DNA of 31,667 nucleotides from Trichomonas tenax (GCA_023091735.1 JALKBU010000593.1:1-31667); one strand, 5' to 3'; shown: positions 23,455-31,667, counted from the first letter of the stretch. The notes: a model not told the origin generated them from the letters alone. Numbers and translations are program-made.

Positions 23455-26316
23455 ATGTCTGAAGTGAAGAAGGATAGTATTTTTATACTTCTTCAAGTCC
23501 AGAATGATAACACCATGAAAATATTTCAAAATGCTATGAAATCAAGCTTCCCTGCCACTCACGTTATTTGCCCGATGAAAAATGCAGTTGATATGGCATC
23601 AAAAGGTAAACCTGCTTTGATAAAACCTCCAACACCAGACGCATTATCACTACAGGGTGATCTTGTTAGTGTTGTTGTACATAATTGGCTCGCAAATCAG
23701 CAAAAAAAGCCAGCTCAGAAAGATAAAGCAAAACCAAAGCCAAATCCAAAAGGAAAGAATCCAAAACAGCAAGATATACCAGGTGATCAGACACCAAGAA
23801 CCGAACCAGAAATCAAAGGATCGAATTTCATTTATATAACTGAATATCCAAAAACTGCCGAACAGCTTTTGGGTATGCAATCAGCGTGCATTCCTGTTGT
23901 ATGCGCAATTACACTTGATGCTCAACCAGCCGAAAATGAAAAGCATCCACCAGCTAATCAAAGCCAACAAAATTTGGACTTTCGAGTTGCATTTAGCAAC
24001 TACATTCCTGTTTTATCGTTTACACTTTCACCAACAGGTTCAAATGAAGATATTGCACGAAATATGCTGAGCTCAATTTATAAGTATAAGAACGCATATA
24101 TGGCATTCCACAAAGAGAATATCGATGTTAAGATAGTTTCGATTCCTAAATATCCACCAGAGCCAGTTGCTCTTCCACAACTCCCAACAGACGGCAAGTC
24201 ATCAAAGAAGGAAGTAAAAGCTGGAACGCCAGTTCCTCAAACAACAGAAACTCCAACACCAACTGATGATGCTCTCAAAGAAGCTTACAAACAAGCGATT
24301 TTCCAACAAATTGAAGACTTTGTCAAAAATGCAAATAATCCAATATTTTCTAATCAATTCCAGCATCAAGCAGAACTTCTTCCTAAATTCCAGCTTCCTG
24401 CAACATTGCGCCCAATCTTCTCACATAGACCAGACTACAAGGATCCATTTATCTTTACTATGAGATCTGCAGCAGCCAAAAATAAAATGTCTTATGATGA
24501 CATTTTCTCCGTGTATGTTGTTAAGAAATTTGAAGAAATGATAGGCTATCCTGTTGGTGAAAGACGTCATGCTGAAATCATTCCACTCGAGCTTCTTCCA
24601 AATGTCATTGCACCACTTATTGGATCGTATCCAAACTTTAAGTGGACTGATTTTGCAGGAACCACTTTGTTGGCGTTTTATCAAACAATTCCAGATTCTA
24701 ACTTCCCAGTAACTACTATTTCCGAGACCTTTAATCTTCCTGTTACTAAAGGATTTGGTAAATGGATAGAAGAAACAAAACAAGAATTCTCTGATTCATG
24801 TGATGACTTACCAGTTGAAACAGAATTTTCTGCAAACGCAGGACGTCTTCAGGAATTTTGCAATCTTCCTGGACCAACGTCAACCAGTTCAAAGCAATGC
24901 TACTATGATGAATCTGGTTTGAAAGTCGAATCTTATCCAACAAAGAATGAAGGAGGACTTTCTGCAAACTTCTTAGTCACATACAATAACAAGTCAACGC
25001 TGGCTTTTAATATGCAGCAAAAGAATGACACCAGTAACGAAGAGGAAGAAGATCAGGTTGATGTAAGCATCGGTATTCGTGGCTCATTCTGCAAGGATTG
25101 TGAATTCCATTATGTGCACTCTTCATCCAATGCCGTTCTCTCACTTTTCACCAAAGGTGCAACAATTCAGTCAACTGATAGTGAATCTATTACATTGATT
25201 GGTGCCATTGGTGAACAAAAGCGTGTGATCACCGCTGAAGGTCCTTTGATTCGCTTCACTCCAAATCCGATTATCTACACCACTGATGGAGCCATTCAGA
25301 CATTTGATGGACAAACCTGGCATTTAGTTGATGCTGAGGGCAAATCGTTCATCAAAACAAATGAAGATGAATGGACTCGTGAAAAGGCAAATGATGCTAC
25401 ATGCGAAACTATTCAAACACATTTCACAAAACGTCAAGTTACCACACATTCTAATGGAGTATCCTTTATTATTGACGAAGATGAAACCATTGTTTCTTTC
25501 CCAGATGGCTCCAAATATCACGTCAATGCAATGAAATGGACTCACAAAAATCTTCCAGATGTTGTCATTGATGGCTCAAGGATCACAGTTGAAAACGAAG
25601 CATTCAAAGCTACATACGAGACAAGCAATAATGTCACACTTGATACCAAAGACGGTGAATGCTCGATGAACTTATTAAAGAAGAGCGGCCATATCATCTA
25701 TTACTTCGGGCAGTTCCGAACTGTTATGACAATGATTGATTTGTTCACGGGAACAGTTGCAAATACAGGCGCAAGAAGATGCGTTTATTATTTGACAGAG
25801 GATTGGCAATGGACTCTTGGAAGACAGCTTTGCTCTAAAAAAGAAATTGTTCAACACTTCCAGGATGGTGATTTTGTTGAGAGACTTCAAAAGGTCGAAG
25901 CTGTTGAAGAGGGTGAAAACATGACAATTGTTTCCAATGGACACAAGCCTAGACTATTCATTATTACAAATGATGGTATTTGTACCCATGTATCTGAGCT
26001 GATATCAGCAACAGACTTCCAAGCAGCAGCCGAGCTTTCAGCATCAAGAATTGCCAAAGAAGGAGAAAAAGAGGTAATGTTATGGTTTGATACTGTTCCG
26101 AAGAGCTACCGTGAAATGCAAATTTGGACTAAAATGAGCGATGATGAAAGATCAGCAATCATCAAAGCAATCGACGAAGAAAGGCAAACAGAAGAATTAA
26201 GAGTGAAGATTCTTGATTCTGTGGGTGATCCAAAATGGAGAGAATTAGAAGACAAACAGAAGAGTGAAGAAGCTGATGTTTCGGAATTTCTGAATACAAG
26301 AATCATTTCGAATTAG
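23455..26316 (+). CDS. SPAG17/PF6-like axonemal central-pair protein (short form)
   Basis: This is a 953-residue protein. Residues 1-75 form a folded N-terminal segment. A Lys/Pro/Gln-rich linker (PAQKDKAKPKPNPKGK) follows. FIYITEYPKTAEQLLGMQSA then leads into IPVVCAITLD, the same order as the SPAG17 N-terminal region (a Lys-rich linker followed by a hydrophobic strand and an LLxQLxxLGIPV-like motif). The middle contains RPDYKDPFIFTMR and a helical stretch. The C-terminal half is rich in beta-strands built around phrases such as DGAIQTFDGQTWHLVDAEG and FPDGSKYHV, resembling the SPAG17 C-terminal FPDGT-type repeats. SPAG17/PF6 is a C1a component of the flagellar central pair and controls beating. 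Known orthologues exceed 2000 residues, so this is a reduced version or a relative sharing only those modules. No transmembrane segment is present. Confidence 0.62.
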   Translation: MSEVKKDSIFILLQVQNDNTMKIFQNAMKSSFPATHVICPMKNAVDMASKGKPALIKPPTPDALSLQGDLVSVVVHNWLANQQKKPAQKDKAKPKPNPKGKNPKQQDIPGDQTPRTEPEIKGSNFIYITEYPKTAEQLLGMQSACIPVVCAITLDAQPAENEKHPPANQSQQNLDFRVAFSNYIPVLSFTLSPTGSNEDIARNMLSSIYKYKNAYMAFHKENIDVKIVSIPKYPPEPVALPQLPTDGKSSKKEVKAGTPVPQTTETPTPTDDALKEAYKQAIFQQIEDFVKNANNPIFSNQFQHQAELLPKFQLPATLRPIFSHRPDYKDPFIFTMRSAAAKNKMSYDDIFSVYVVKKFEEMIGYPVGERRHAEIIPLELLPNVIAPLIGSYPNFKWTDFAGTTLLAFYQTIPDSNFPVTTISETFNLPVTKGFGKWIEETKQEFSDSCDDLPVETEFSANAGRLQEFCNLPGPTSTSSKQCYYDESGLKVESYPTKNEGGLSANFLVTYNNKSTLAFNMQQKNDTSNEEEEDQVDVSIGIRGSFCKDCEFHYVHSSSNAVLSLFTKGATIQSTDSESITLIGAIGEQKRVITAEGPLIRFTPNPIIYTTDGAIQTFDGQTWHLVDAEGKSFIKTNEDEWTREKANDATCETIQTHFTKRQVTTHSNGVSFIIDEDETIVSFPDGSKYHVNAMKWTHKNLPDVVIDGSRITVENEAFKATYETSNNVTLDTKDGECSMNLLKKSGHIIYYFGQFRTVMTMIDLFTGTVANTGARRCVYYLTEDWQWTLGRQLCSKKEIVQHFQDGDFVERLQKVEAVEEGENMTIVSNGHKPRLFIITNDGICTHVSELISATDFQAAAELSASRIAKEGEKEVMLWFDTVPKSYREMQIWTKMSDDERSAIIKAIDEERQTEELRVKILDSVGDPKWRELEDKQKSEEADVSEFLNTRIISN

Positions 26317-27053
26317 ATGTTATAATATTATTTTTGTAGTTTTTTAAAGCATTTGTTGAATACTTTTAATTGTTTAAAAATTGCAATATCATTGTCTCGA
26401 GAAACGAAATCCCACGAGATTGTGCTTCACTTATGTCGAATTTATCTTCAAACGTTAACCCAAAAGATTGTAACCCAATAACAATTCTTGCTCGTTGGGA
26501 ACTACTGTCCAATGTAATTGGAGTAGTTTCATTCGTCTCGCATATATCATTCAAGTTTTATATTAAAGTCATAATTCTTTTTCATTGAAAATCGATTATT
26601 ATATTCAAATATACAATTTATTATAATAATCCAAATTGTATTGCTCTCTCAATATAGGTTTCAAAGGCCTTTCAAAATATTTTCACAAAATTCAATGCCA
26701 TTCAAAAAATTCTGAGTCTTTCAAACTTAATGGGCTTGATAAAGCTGTTCAATTTCATACGGCATGAAGCCGTCTGGGCCCCTCAATTTGAAACCATGTG
26801 AAAAATAAAGTTCTCAATAAAATTAAATTTTATACTTTTCTGACCACAATTTTTCCAACATTGTATTAAACTACATTTTTTAAATCTAGGTACTCCTCTC
26901 AATTTTTTCAAAGAGGCTCCCGTAATATTGTGAGGAACACGCCCGTAGAGTACCTAGATTAAAAATGTAGTTTATTTCTCCGTATTATCAAAGCAAGTTG
27001 AAAAATTGAATCTGAATATATTTGGATGAATTAAGATAATATAAAATGTTTAT
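26317..27053. other. Intergenic region with fold-back element
   Basis: Contains a dispersed-repeat copy (about 26748-26807), a fold-back element (26867-26974) and otherwise AT-rich DNA. No ORF with a credible ATG context is recognised. Confidence 0.5.
26867..26974. repeat. Fold-back (MITE-like) inverted repeat
   Basis: The arm at 26867-26895 (TAAACTACATT, ending ATCTAGGTACTC) pairs with 26948-26974 (GAGTACCTAGAT, ending ATGTAGTTTA), with only two extra A residues in the left arm. The roughly 52-base interior begins CTCTCAATTTTTTC and contains AAGAGG and TTGTGAGG, allowing further pairing. Confidence 0.8.
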
Positions 27054-27416
27054 TTATAAATGTGCAATATGAAAATCATATAGCGCATTAGCTCCGCAAT
27101 TCAATTTTGAATGGCTTGCGCAAATTTTAATTTGGAAATATTCGTCAATCAATTGAAACAATTTGTGATAAACTTCAGCATATAGCACATTATATTCATA
27201 TGCAGACACAATCATTAGAGGTAAAATCAAATGATCAAAATCAGTATCTTTGGAAAAATTCATAATTTCGTCTAAAAGAGGATGGACATCATTAGAATTA
27301 ATGTTGAATATATGTTCAATGATTGAAAGAAATGGTTGAAATTTAGATATTAAAGCTTCAAAGAGCTTTAAATCTAACAAATTAAAATGATATTGCGTTT
27401 TCAGTTTACATGTCAT
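27054..27416 (-). CDS. Short helical ORF, doubtful gene or fragment
   Basis: This 120-residue ORF is mostly helical and Leu/Ile-rich (LFEALISKFQPFLSIIEHIF, LILPLMIVSAYEYNVLYAEV). Its style recalls the N-terminal helical region of trichomonad ankyrin proteins, but no ankyrin repeat follows, so it could be a truncated remnant. Its only good ATG lies inside a promoter element copy (the reverse complement of ACATGTCAT), and residues 1-4 (MTCK) are simply translated element sequence. Alternatively the true start is the internal Met51 (27266). It is divergent from the neighbouring helical-repeat gene with starts only 30 bp apart. Function unknown. Confidence 0.3.
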   Translation of the reverse strand: MTCKLKTQYHFNLLDLKLFEALISKFQPFLSIIEHIFNINSNDVHPLLDEIMNFSKDTDFDHLILPLMIVSAYEYNVLYAEVYHKLFQLIDEYFQIKICASHSKLNCGANALYDFHIAHL

Positions 27417-27435
27417 TAATCATTTTACATGTCAT
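27407..27435. promoter_or_regulatory. Pair of TACATGTCAT elements, 19-bp spacing
   Basis: Two exact copies at 27407-27416 and 27426-27435, ending 10 bp before the ATG at 27446. Also positioned to serve the divergent minus-strand ORF. Confidence 0.6.
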
Positions 27436-27445
27436 TAAATTCAAA

Positions 27446-28855
27446 ATGCACACCAATATTGAACCAGAAAAAAAAATTGATATTGCAGATAGAATCTTAC
27501 AATCACGGACAAAAGACACAACTCAAAGTGATGATCCAGAAAATGTTTCTTCAAGGGAAAGTATCATTCAAATTTTTACCAATTTACAAAATTCGCCTGA
27601 TTTAATACGTGACATTATTGCATTGTATGAATATTTCCATCGTGTTACGATGTCTGAATACTACCTTGATATGTTTTTCAATGTTATTCAACTAATTCAC
27701 CCAAAATTCAATTTATCGAATGAAATACGTTATAAAATCATTAACATTCTATGGGATGTTATTGGAGATAGTTCTGTATTTCCATTTCTTGTCAATTTCC
27801 ACAAAATACATGAATGGCTTTGGGAAGTTTTTGATTCTGTAACAATAGAAACCATTTTATGTCTTTTGAAAGAGGAAACACGAATGCACTTCCAAGAAAA
27901 TGAAGTTCCGCCTGTTTATACATATATATCTCAAAATGATGGTGATCAGAAAATTACAAGTTTGTTAATTAGTATAGTAGAAAACCCTGAACCTATTTTG
28001 ACTCCCCATCAAGTATTTTACCTCATCGAAAAGCTTTCCTTCTATACCAAGACGTTCACTCTCTATCCTAATTTAATTCAGACATTATTGAAAGTAACTG
28101 ATGAATCTACTAATGAATTCTTGGTTGGTAATTCATACAATGTACTTGCTCTTATTGCTGGAAGATCTGAACAATCAGCAAAGTTTTTCTATACCAATGC
28201 AATTTTGATAAATCGCATTTTGTCGATTCCTTGTGACAATCCTGTCTATTTTGACGCAATGAATGTTATTTTATTTGCACTTGAAAGAGGTCATTACAAA
28301 ATAGTTCCCTATCAACTTTCATGCGTTTTATTGGAATATTGTTCACAGCACCTAAAAGAAATTGGTCCCGAACTTTCCACAATTCTACGCTTATTGAAAT
28401 TAGTTGCTAGATTTAATGTAGAAGAAAATCTACCTGGTGGGGAATTCATGATTGATAATAATTTTTTCTCAATTCTAATGGAGATAAGCCAACGCGATGT
28501 TGATTTTAACACAAAAGTTTCGATTATTCGGCTCCTTATTTCATTATCCACCAATTCATCTTATGAAAGAAATCTCTTTTTATACAATAATTCTTTCTTA
28601 GATTTCATTGCAAACAATATTACTACCATTATTGACGCGTGCGTTGGAGATTTGTTCGCTTTATTTTATTCTCTGTTATCTCAAGCAAGAGAGCATCAAA
28701 ATCAAGACTTCTTCAATTTTGTCATCGAAAACGATGAATTATTAGAAGCAATTGAGCAATACGCTGATCTTGAAGATTCAGATCAACGAACCAATGGGGA
28801 TTTGGCTTATATGATTTTATCTTGGCTTCGAGACTATGGAAATGAAGATATATAA
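27446..28855 (+). CDS. Helical-repeat (armadillo-like) protein, unknown function
   Basis: This 469-residue protein is built of short amphipathic helices throughout, with repeated patterns such as RESIIQIFTNLQNSPDLIRD, YYLDMFFNVIQLIHPKF, EFLVGNSYNVLALIAGRSEQ and STILRLLKLVARFNVEE. This is typical of an ARM/HEAT-like solenoid. The C-terminus is acidic (EQYADLEDSDQR). There is no signal peptide or membrane segment. Codon use is AT-rich, in contrast to the adjacent synthetase gene. The ATG at 27446 is chosen because the longer frame from 27410 translates the two promoter elements. No family is recognised; a protein-interaction scaffold is the most that can be said. Confidence 0.65.
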   Translation: MHTNIEPEKKIDIADRILQSRTKDTTQSDDPENVSSRESIIQIFTNLQNSPDLIRDIIALYEYFHRVTMSEYYLDMFFNVIQLIHPKFNLSNEIRYKIINILWDVIGDSSVFPFLVNFHKIHEWLWEVFDSVTIETILCLLKEETRMHFQENEVPPVYTYISQNDGDQKITSLLISIVENPEPILTPHQVFYLIEKLSFYTKTFTLYPNLIQTLLKVTDESTNEFLVGNSYNVLALIAGRSEQSAKFFYTNAILINRILSIPCDNPVYFDAMNVILFALERGHYKIVPYQLSCVLLEYCSQHLKEIGPELSTILRLLKLVARFNVEENLPGGEFMIDNNFFSILMEISQRDVDFNTKVSIIRLLISLSTNSSYERNLFLYNNSFLDFIANNITTIIDACVGDLFALFYSLLSQAREHQNQDFFNFVIENDELLEAIEQYADLEDSDQRTNGDLAYMILSWLRDYGNEDI

Positions 28856-28961
28856 TTTTATTGAATTGTTTGTAAATATATATCTTGCCACACGTTCTCA
28901 AATGGTTTATTGGCCAAGATGCACTTTATTTGTTTCTCAATTTTCATGAAATTATTTTGGG

Positions 28962-29014
28962 GTCTATCCAAAATCAAGAGGGGACCCGATACATTTGGTC
29001 TGTCCAAAATCACT
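28962..29014 (+). promoter_or_regulatory. Tandem GGTCTxTCCAAAATCA boxes before MetRS
   Basis: GGTCTATCCAAAATCAA (28962-28978) and GGTCTGTCCAAAATCAC (28998-29014) differ at two positions and are 36 bp apart. The second overlaps the TCACTTTT element. Confidence 0.4.
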
Positions 29015-29017
29015 TTT
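29010..29017 (+). promoter_or_regulatory. TCACTTTT initiator-like element
   Basis: TCACTTTT lies 6 bp before the ATG at 29024; matches the elements before the genes at 11334 and 22340. Confidence 0.45.
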
Positions 29018-29023
29018 TTCTAA

Positions 29024-31153
29024 ATGGAAGTAAAGATCATTGCTGGTTGCAAGGACTCCGTCCTCTTCAAGCTTCTCGCTCCATACCTCCCACAGAATGT
29101 CACTGTCACAGAAATCAACGCCATCGACAGATACAACGCTTCTGCTGATTGGGAGTTCAAGATCTGGCCGGCCCTCTACGAGGAAGGAAAGCCAATCCTC
29201 TTCGGCATCCGTGCTGTTCTTACATACATCTTCACAGGCTCAAAGTTACTTCAGACATCTGAATTAACACAGAACGACACACTCTTCTGCCTTGCTGACG
29301 ATCTCTACAAAGCTTTCTGCCCAATCTTTGCCCGCACGCAGTCAATCCTCATCAATGACAAAGTTATTGCTGAGTCACTGAAGGCATTCGACGAGATTAT
29401 CAGCCAGATCCCAACACACAAGACATCAGAGGCCTCCCTTGGTAACTTGTATGTTGACTCCATCCTTGCCATCATCAAGCACCTCGGCTTGAAGATTGAG
29501 CTTCCAGTCCCAGAGATCAAGCTCCAGGAAGATGCCATCTCTGAAGAAGTTCTCCGCTATTGCTTCACAGTTATGAACCTCCCAGAACGCTACGCTCTTT
29601 CCCCAGCCCCAGAGAAGCCAATGTACCTCTCCACACCAATCTACTACGTTAATGGTGTTCCACATATTGGCCACGTCTTCACAACAACACTTGTCGAAAC
29701 AATTGCCAACTGGTACAAGCTTCGTGGTATCGACTGCATCTACTCAACAGGCACAGATGAGCACGGTCTCAAGATTCAGACAACAGCTGCTTCCAAGGGC
29801 TTCTCTCCAAAGGAGTGGTGCGACAAGACATCCAAGTCATTCTTCGATGCCTTCGAGAAGTTTGACCTCCACCCAGATGTCTTCATCAGAACAACTGATG
29901 AAAAACACGTCAAGGTTGCCACAAAGCTCTGGCAGATCCTTCACTCCAAGGGCTACATCTATGAGGGTAAGTACGAGGGTTGGTACTCAAAGCGTGAAGA
30001 GTGCTTCATCCCAGAGAACCAGGTTCAGGTTGTCGTAGAGAACGGCGTCGAGAAGCACATCAACTCTGAAGATGGTGCTGAGCTCGAATGGTCTTCTGAG
30101 ACGAACTGGATGTTCAAGCTCTCAGCAATGCAGCAGCAGCTCCTTGACTGGTACGATGCTAACCCAACATGCATCACACCACGCCCATACTACAACCTCA
30201 TCAAGCTCATGGTTCAGCGCGGCCTGAACGATCTTTCTGTTTCCCGCCAAAATGTCACATGGGGTATCCCAGTTCCAAACGATCCAAAGCAAACAATGTA
30301 TGTCTGGATCGATGCTCTTGCTAACTACCTCACAGTCGCTGGCTGGGATGGTGAAGGCAACTTCGGCAGATGGCCATGCGATGTCCATACAGTTGGTAAG
30401 GATATTGTCAAGTTCCACGCCATCTATTGGCCAGCCTTTTTGATCGCTGCTGGTGTCCCATGCTACAAGCGTCTTCTCGTTCACGGTTGGTGGACAAAGA
30501 ATGAAGAGAAGATGTCAAAGTCTCTTGGCAACACACTCGACCCAATCGTTTTGATGAACTTCTGGGGCCTCGAAGCCATCAAGTACTACCTTCTTCGTGA
30601 GTGCACACTTGTCTCCGACAGCGACTACTCTGATCATGCCATGCTTAACAGGTATAACAATGACCTTGCTGATGTCCTTTGGAACTTGGTTATCAGAATC
30701 ATTTCCAAGAAACTCTGCCCAGACATGGTTGTCCCAACACCAGGCGAATACAATGAAGAAGACAAGAAGCTCATCGACTCCATTGCCACAATCCCAGGCA
30801 CAGTTGATCACTTCATGGCCTTCGGTGAAACACGCCACGCTCTCGATTCCATCTTCGCTTCCCTCCACGATCTCAACAAGTACCTCACAGACATGCAGCC
30901 ATGGAAGCTCGTTAAGCTCGAGGATAAGACAAGATACAACACAGTCTACTACGTTCTCATCGAATGCCTTCGTATCCTCGCCACATCCCTCTACTCCTTC
31001 ATGCCACAGACATCTAAGACAATCCTCGATGGCATCGGTGTTGGCACAAACTTCCCACCAGCTGAGATCTTCAACTATGGCTTCACAAAGCCAGGCACAA
31101 AACTCATGGAAGGAATGCCAATCCTCTTCCCGAAGAAGTTCATCCAAGAGTAA
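29024..31153 (+). CDS. Methionyl-tRNA synthetase with N-terminal GST-like domain
   Basis: This is a 709-residue protein. Residues 1 to about 185 look like a GST-type module (EVKIIAGCKDSVLFKLLAPYL, ILFGIRAVLTYIFTG), as fused to MetRS or other synthetases in eukaryotes. The class I catalytic core follows: PIYYVNGVPHIGHVFTTT (HIGH signature near residue 213), STGTDEHGLKIQ, the Met-pocket WGIPVP and YVWIDAL, and KMSKSLGN near residue 495. The anticodon-binding helical domain (LNDLADVLWN-like, then MQPWKL) completes it. The connective insert YEGKYEGWYSKREECFIPENQ has no cysteine zinc knuckles and resembles the bacterial/mitochondrial (MARS2-like) form rather than the usual cytosolic form. Codons are highly biased, implying abundance. 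It charges methionine onto initiator and elongator tRNAs. Confidence 0.92.
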   Translation: MEVKIIAGCKDSVLFKLLAPYLPQNVTVTEINAIDRYNASADWEFKIWPALYEEGKPILFGIRAVLTYIFTGSKLLQTSELTQNDTLFCLADDLYKAFCPIFARTQSILINDKVIAESLKAFDEIISQIPTHKTSEASLGNLYVDSILAIIKHLGLKIELPVPEIKLQEDAISEEVLRYCFTVMNLPERYALSPAPEKPMYLSTPIYYVNGVPHIGHVFTTTLVETIANWYKLRGIDCIYSTGTDEHGLKIQTTAASKGFSPKEWCDKTSKSFFDAFEKFDLHPDVFIRTTDEKHVKVATKLWQILHSKGYIYEGKYEGWYSKREECFIPENQVQVVVENGVEKHINSEDGAELEWSSETNWMFKLSAMQQQLLDWYDANPTCITPRPYYNLIKLMVQRGLNDLSVSRQNVTWGIPVPNDPKQTMYVWIDALANYLTVAGWDGEGNFGRWPCDVHTVGKDIVKFHAIYWPAFLIAAGVPCYKRLLVHGWWTKNEEKMSKSLGNTLDPIVLMNFWGLEAIKYYLLRECTLVSDSDYSDHAMLNRYNNDLADVLWNLVIRIISKKLCPDMVVPTPGEYNEEDKKLIDSIATIPGTVDHFMAFGETRHALDSIFASLHDLNKYLTDMQPWKLVKLEDKTRYNTVYYVLIECLRILATSLYSFMPQTSKTILDGIGVGTNFPPAEIFNYGFTKPGTKLMEGMPILFPKKFIQE

Positions 31154-31667
31154 ATGAATTAATTTTTTTCTCGCATTTAATTTACTATATCAAACATTGG
31201 CAAAAATTTAGTTATATATTTAGCAACGAGAACGAAACATTTCAGACATCTCAAAATTTCGAGACAATTGTTAGTTTTTGAGCGTTTTACGGGTTCTAAA
31301 ATGCAGGGAAAATGTGTGAAAACTCGCAATATCGATATTTTCCCTGCATTTTTTCGTCTAGTACTACAAGTTTTGAATTGAAAACAAATTTTCGGTATAA
31401 TGTCATAATGAGAAATAAGTTGATGAATTAATTTAAATTTTGCGGCAGAATTTTGACTCCGAACTTGAGTTCGAACCGAAATTTTGCGTTTAACCTACCA
31501 CACATTTTTTTAGTAGTAGATGATGGGGGGTGTATGACATTTTTTGTAACTATATATAGTGGGGACAATAACTAATATATATAGTGGGAAAAACTAAGTT
31601 AATTTTTTTATTATTTAATTTTTAATAAGTAAAAAAGCAACTATATATAGATGGTAACGATTCAACC
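31154..31667. other. Terminal intergenic region with inverted repeat and TA-rich palindromes
   Basis: AAAATGCAGGGAAAAT (31298-31313) and ATTTTCCCTGCATTTT (31337-31352) form a perfect 16-bp inverted repeat with a 23-base spacer. ACTATATATAGT (31549-31560) is a perfect palindrome, followed by GGGG; similar TATATATAGTGGG recurs at about 31576 and CTATATATAG at 31641-31650. No gene recognised before the window ends. Confidence 0.6.

Noticed and set aside
26366..26588. Overlapping short ORFs (62-72 codons) downstream of the SPAG17-like gene
   Set aside because: They are opposite-strand frames of the same AT-rich segment with unsupported starts and no recognisable features; too weak to call.
31465..31500. 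tRNA B-box-like string (GGTTCGAAC on the minus strand)
   Set aside because: No A-box at the right distance and no cloverleaf; the string belongs to a local palindrome CGAACT-TG-AGTTCG.
1..31667. Entamoeba as source organism
   Set aside because: One start is preceded by AAATTCA-like sequence, but the SPAG17-like flagellar protein, the codon-biased C/G-ending genes and TCA-Py-type initiators fit a trichomonad better.

Overview
The window looks like nuclear DNA of a flagellated, intron-poor protist. A trichomonad (Parabasalia; Tritrichomonas- or Trichomonas-like) fits best. The evidence is: every protein is eukaryotic (COPII coat, SRP14, SKI2, RABL6, ARL8, TIPIN/Swi3, STE20-type kinase, SPAG17/PF6); no gene needs an intron; the code is standard; intergenic DNA is very AT-rich; and several starts lie a few bases downstream of TCA-Py-(A/T) elements like the trichomonad initiator. 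The species assignment is inference.

Layout. 1-1200: an approximately 1.0-kb non-autonomous element with about 100-bp terminal inverted repeats. 1219-6587: TIPIN/Swi3-like gene (+), catalytically degenerate STE20-like kinase (-), short Sec24-like protein (+), acylphosphatase (-). 6966-10184: ankyrin protein and a p115/Uso1-like tether (both -). 11334-12503: a putative secreted tandem-repeat protein with strong codon bias. 12666-17064: SKI2 helicase (+) convergent with a RABL6-like GTPase (-). 17618-19755: a twice-frameshifted Glu/Ile-rich gene, a coiled-coil gene and SRP14 (all +). 20253-21199: two small divergent unknown genes sharing a striking promoter array; the plus one ends in a CaaX-like box. 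22340-26316: ARL8-like GTPase and a SPAG17-like axonemal protein. 27054-28855: a small minus ORF and a helical-repeat protein started from a shared motif pair. 29024-31153: methionyl-tRNA synthetase with an N-terminal GST-like domain.

The genes do not form one pathway. Several concern membrane traffic (Sec24-like, p115-like, ARL8, RABL6, SRP14). The most unusual signal is non-coding. A 10-bp element, TACATGTCAT and near variants, is repeated nine times at 18-21 bp spacing (about two helical turns) between the divergent genes at 20.7-20.9 kb. It recurs as pairs, mostly at 19-20 bp spacing, upstream of other genes in the window. Two further short elements, AAAAGTGA and its reverse complement TCACTTTT, sit just before several start codons.

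Start codons were chosen as ATGs, preferring those close to these elements; longer open frames beginning at TTG/GTG, or at an ATG inside a promoter element, were trimmed. All family assignments rest on reading motifs by eye, without database searches.
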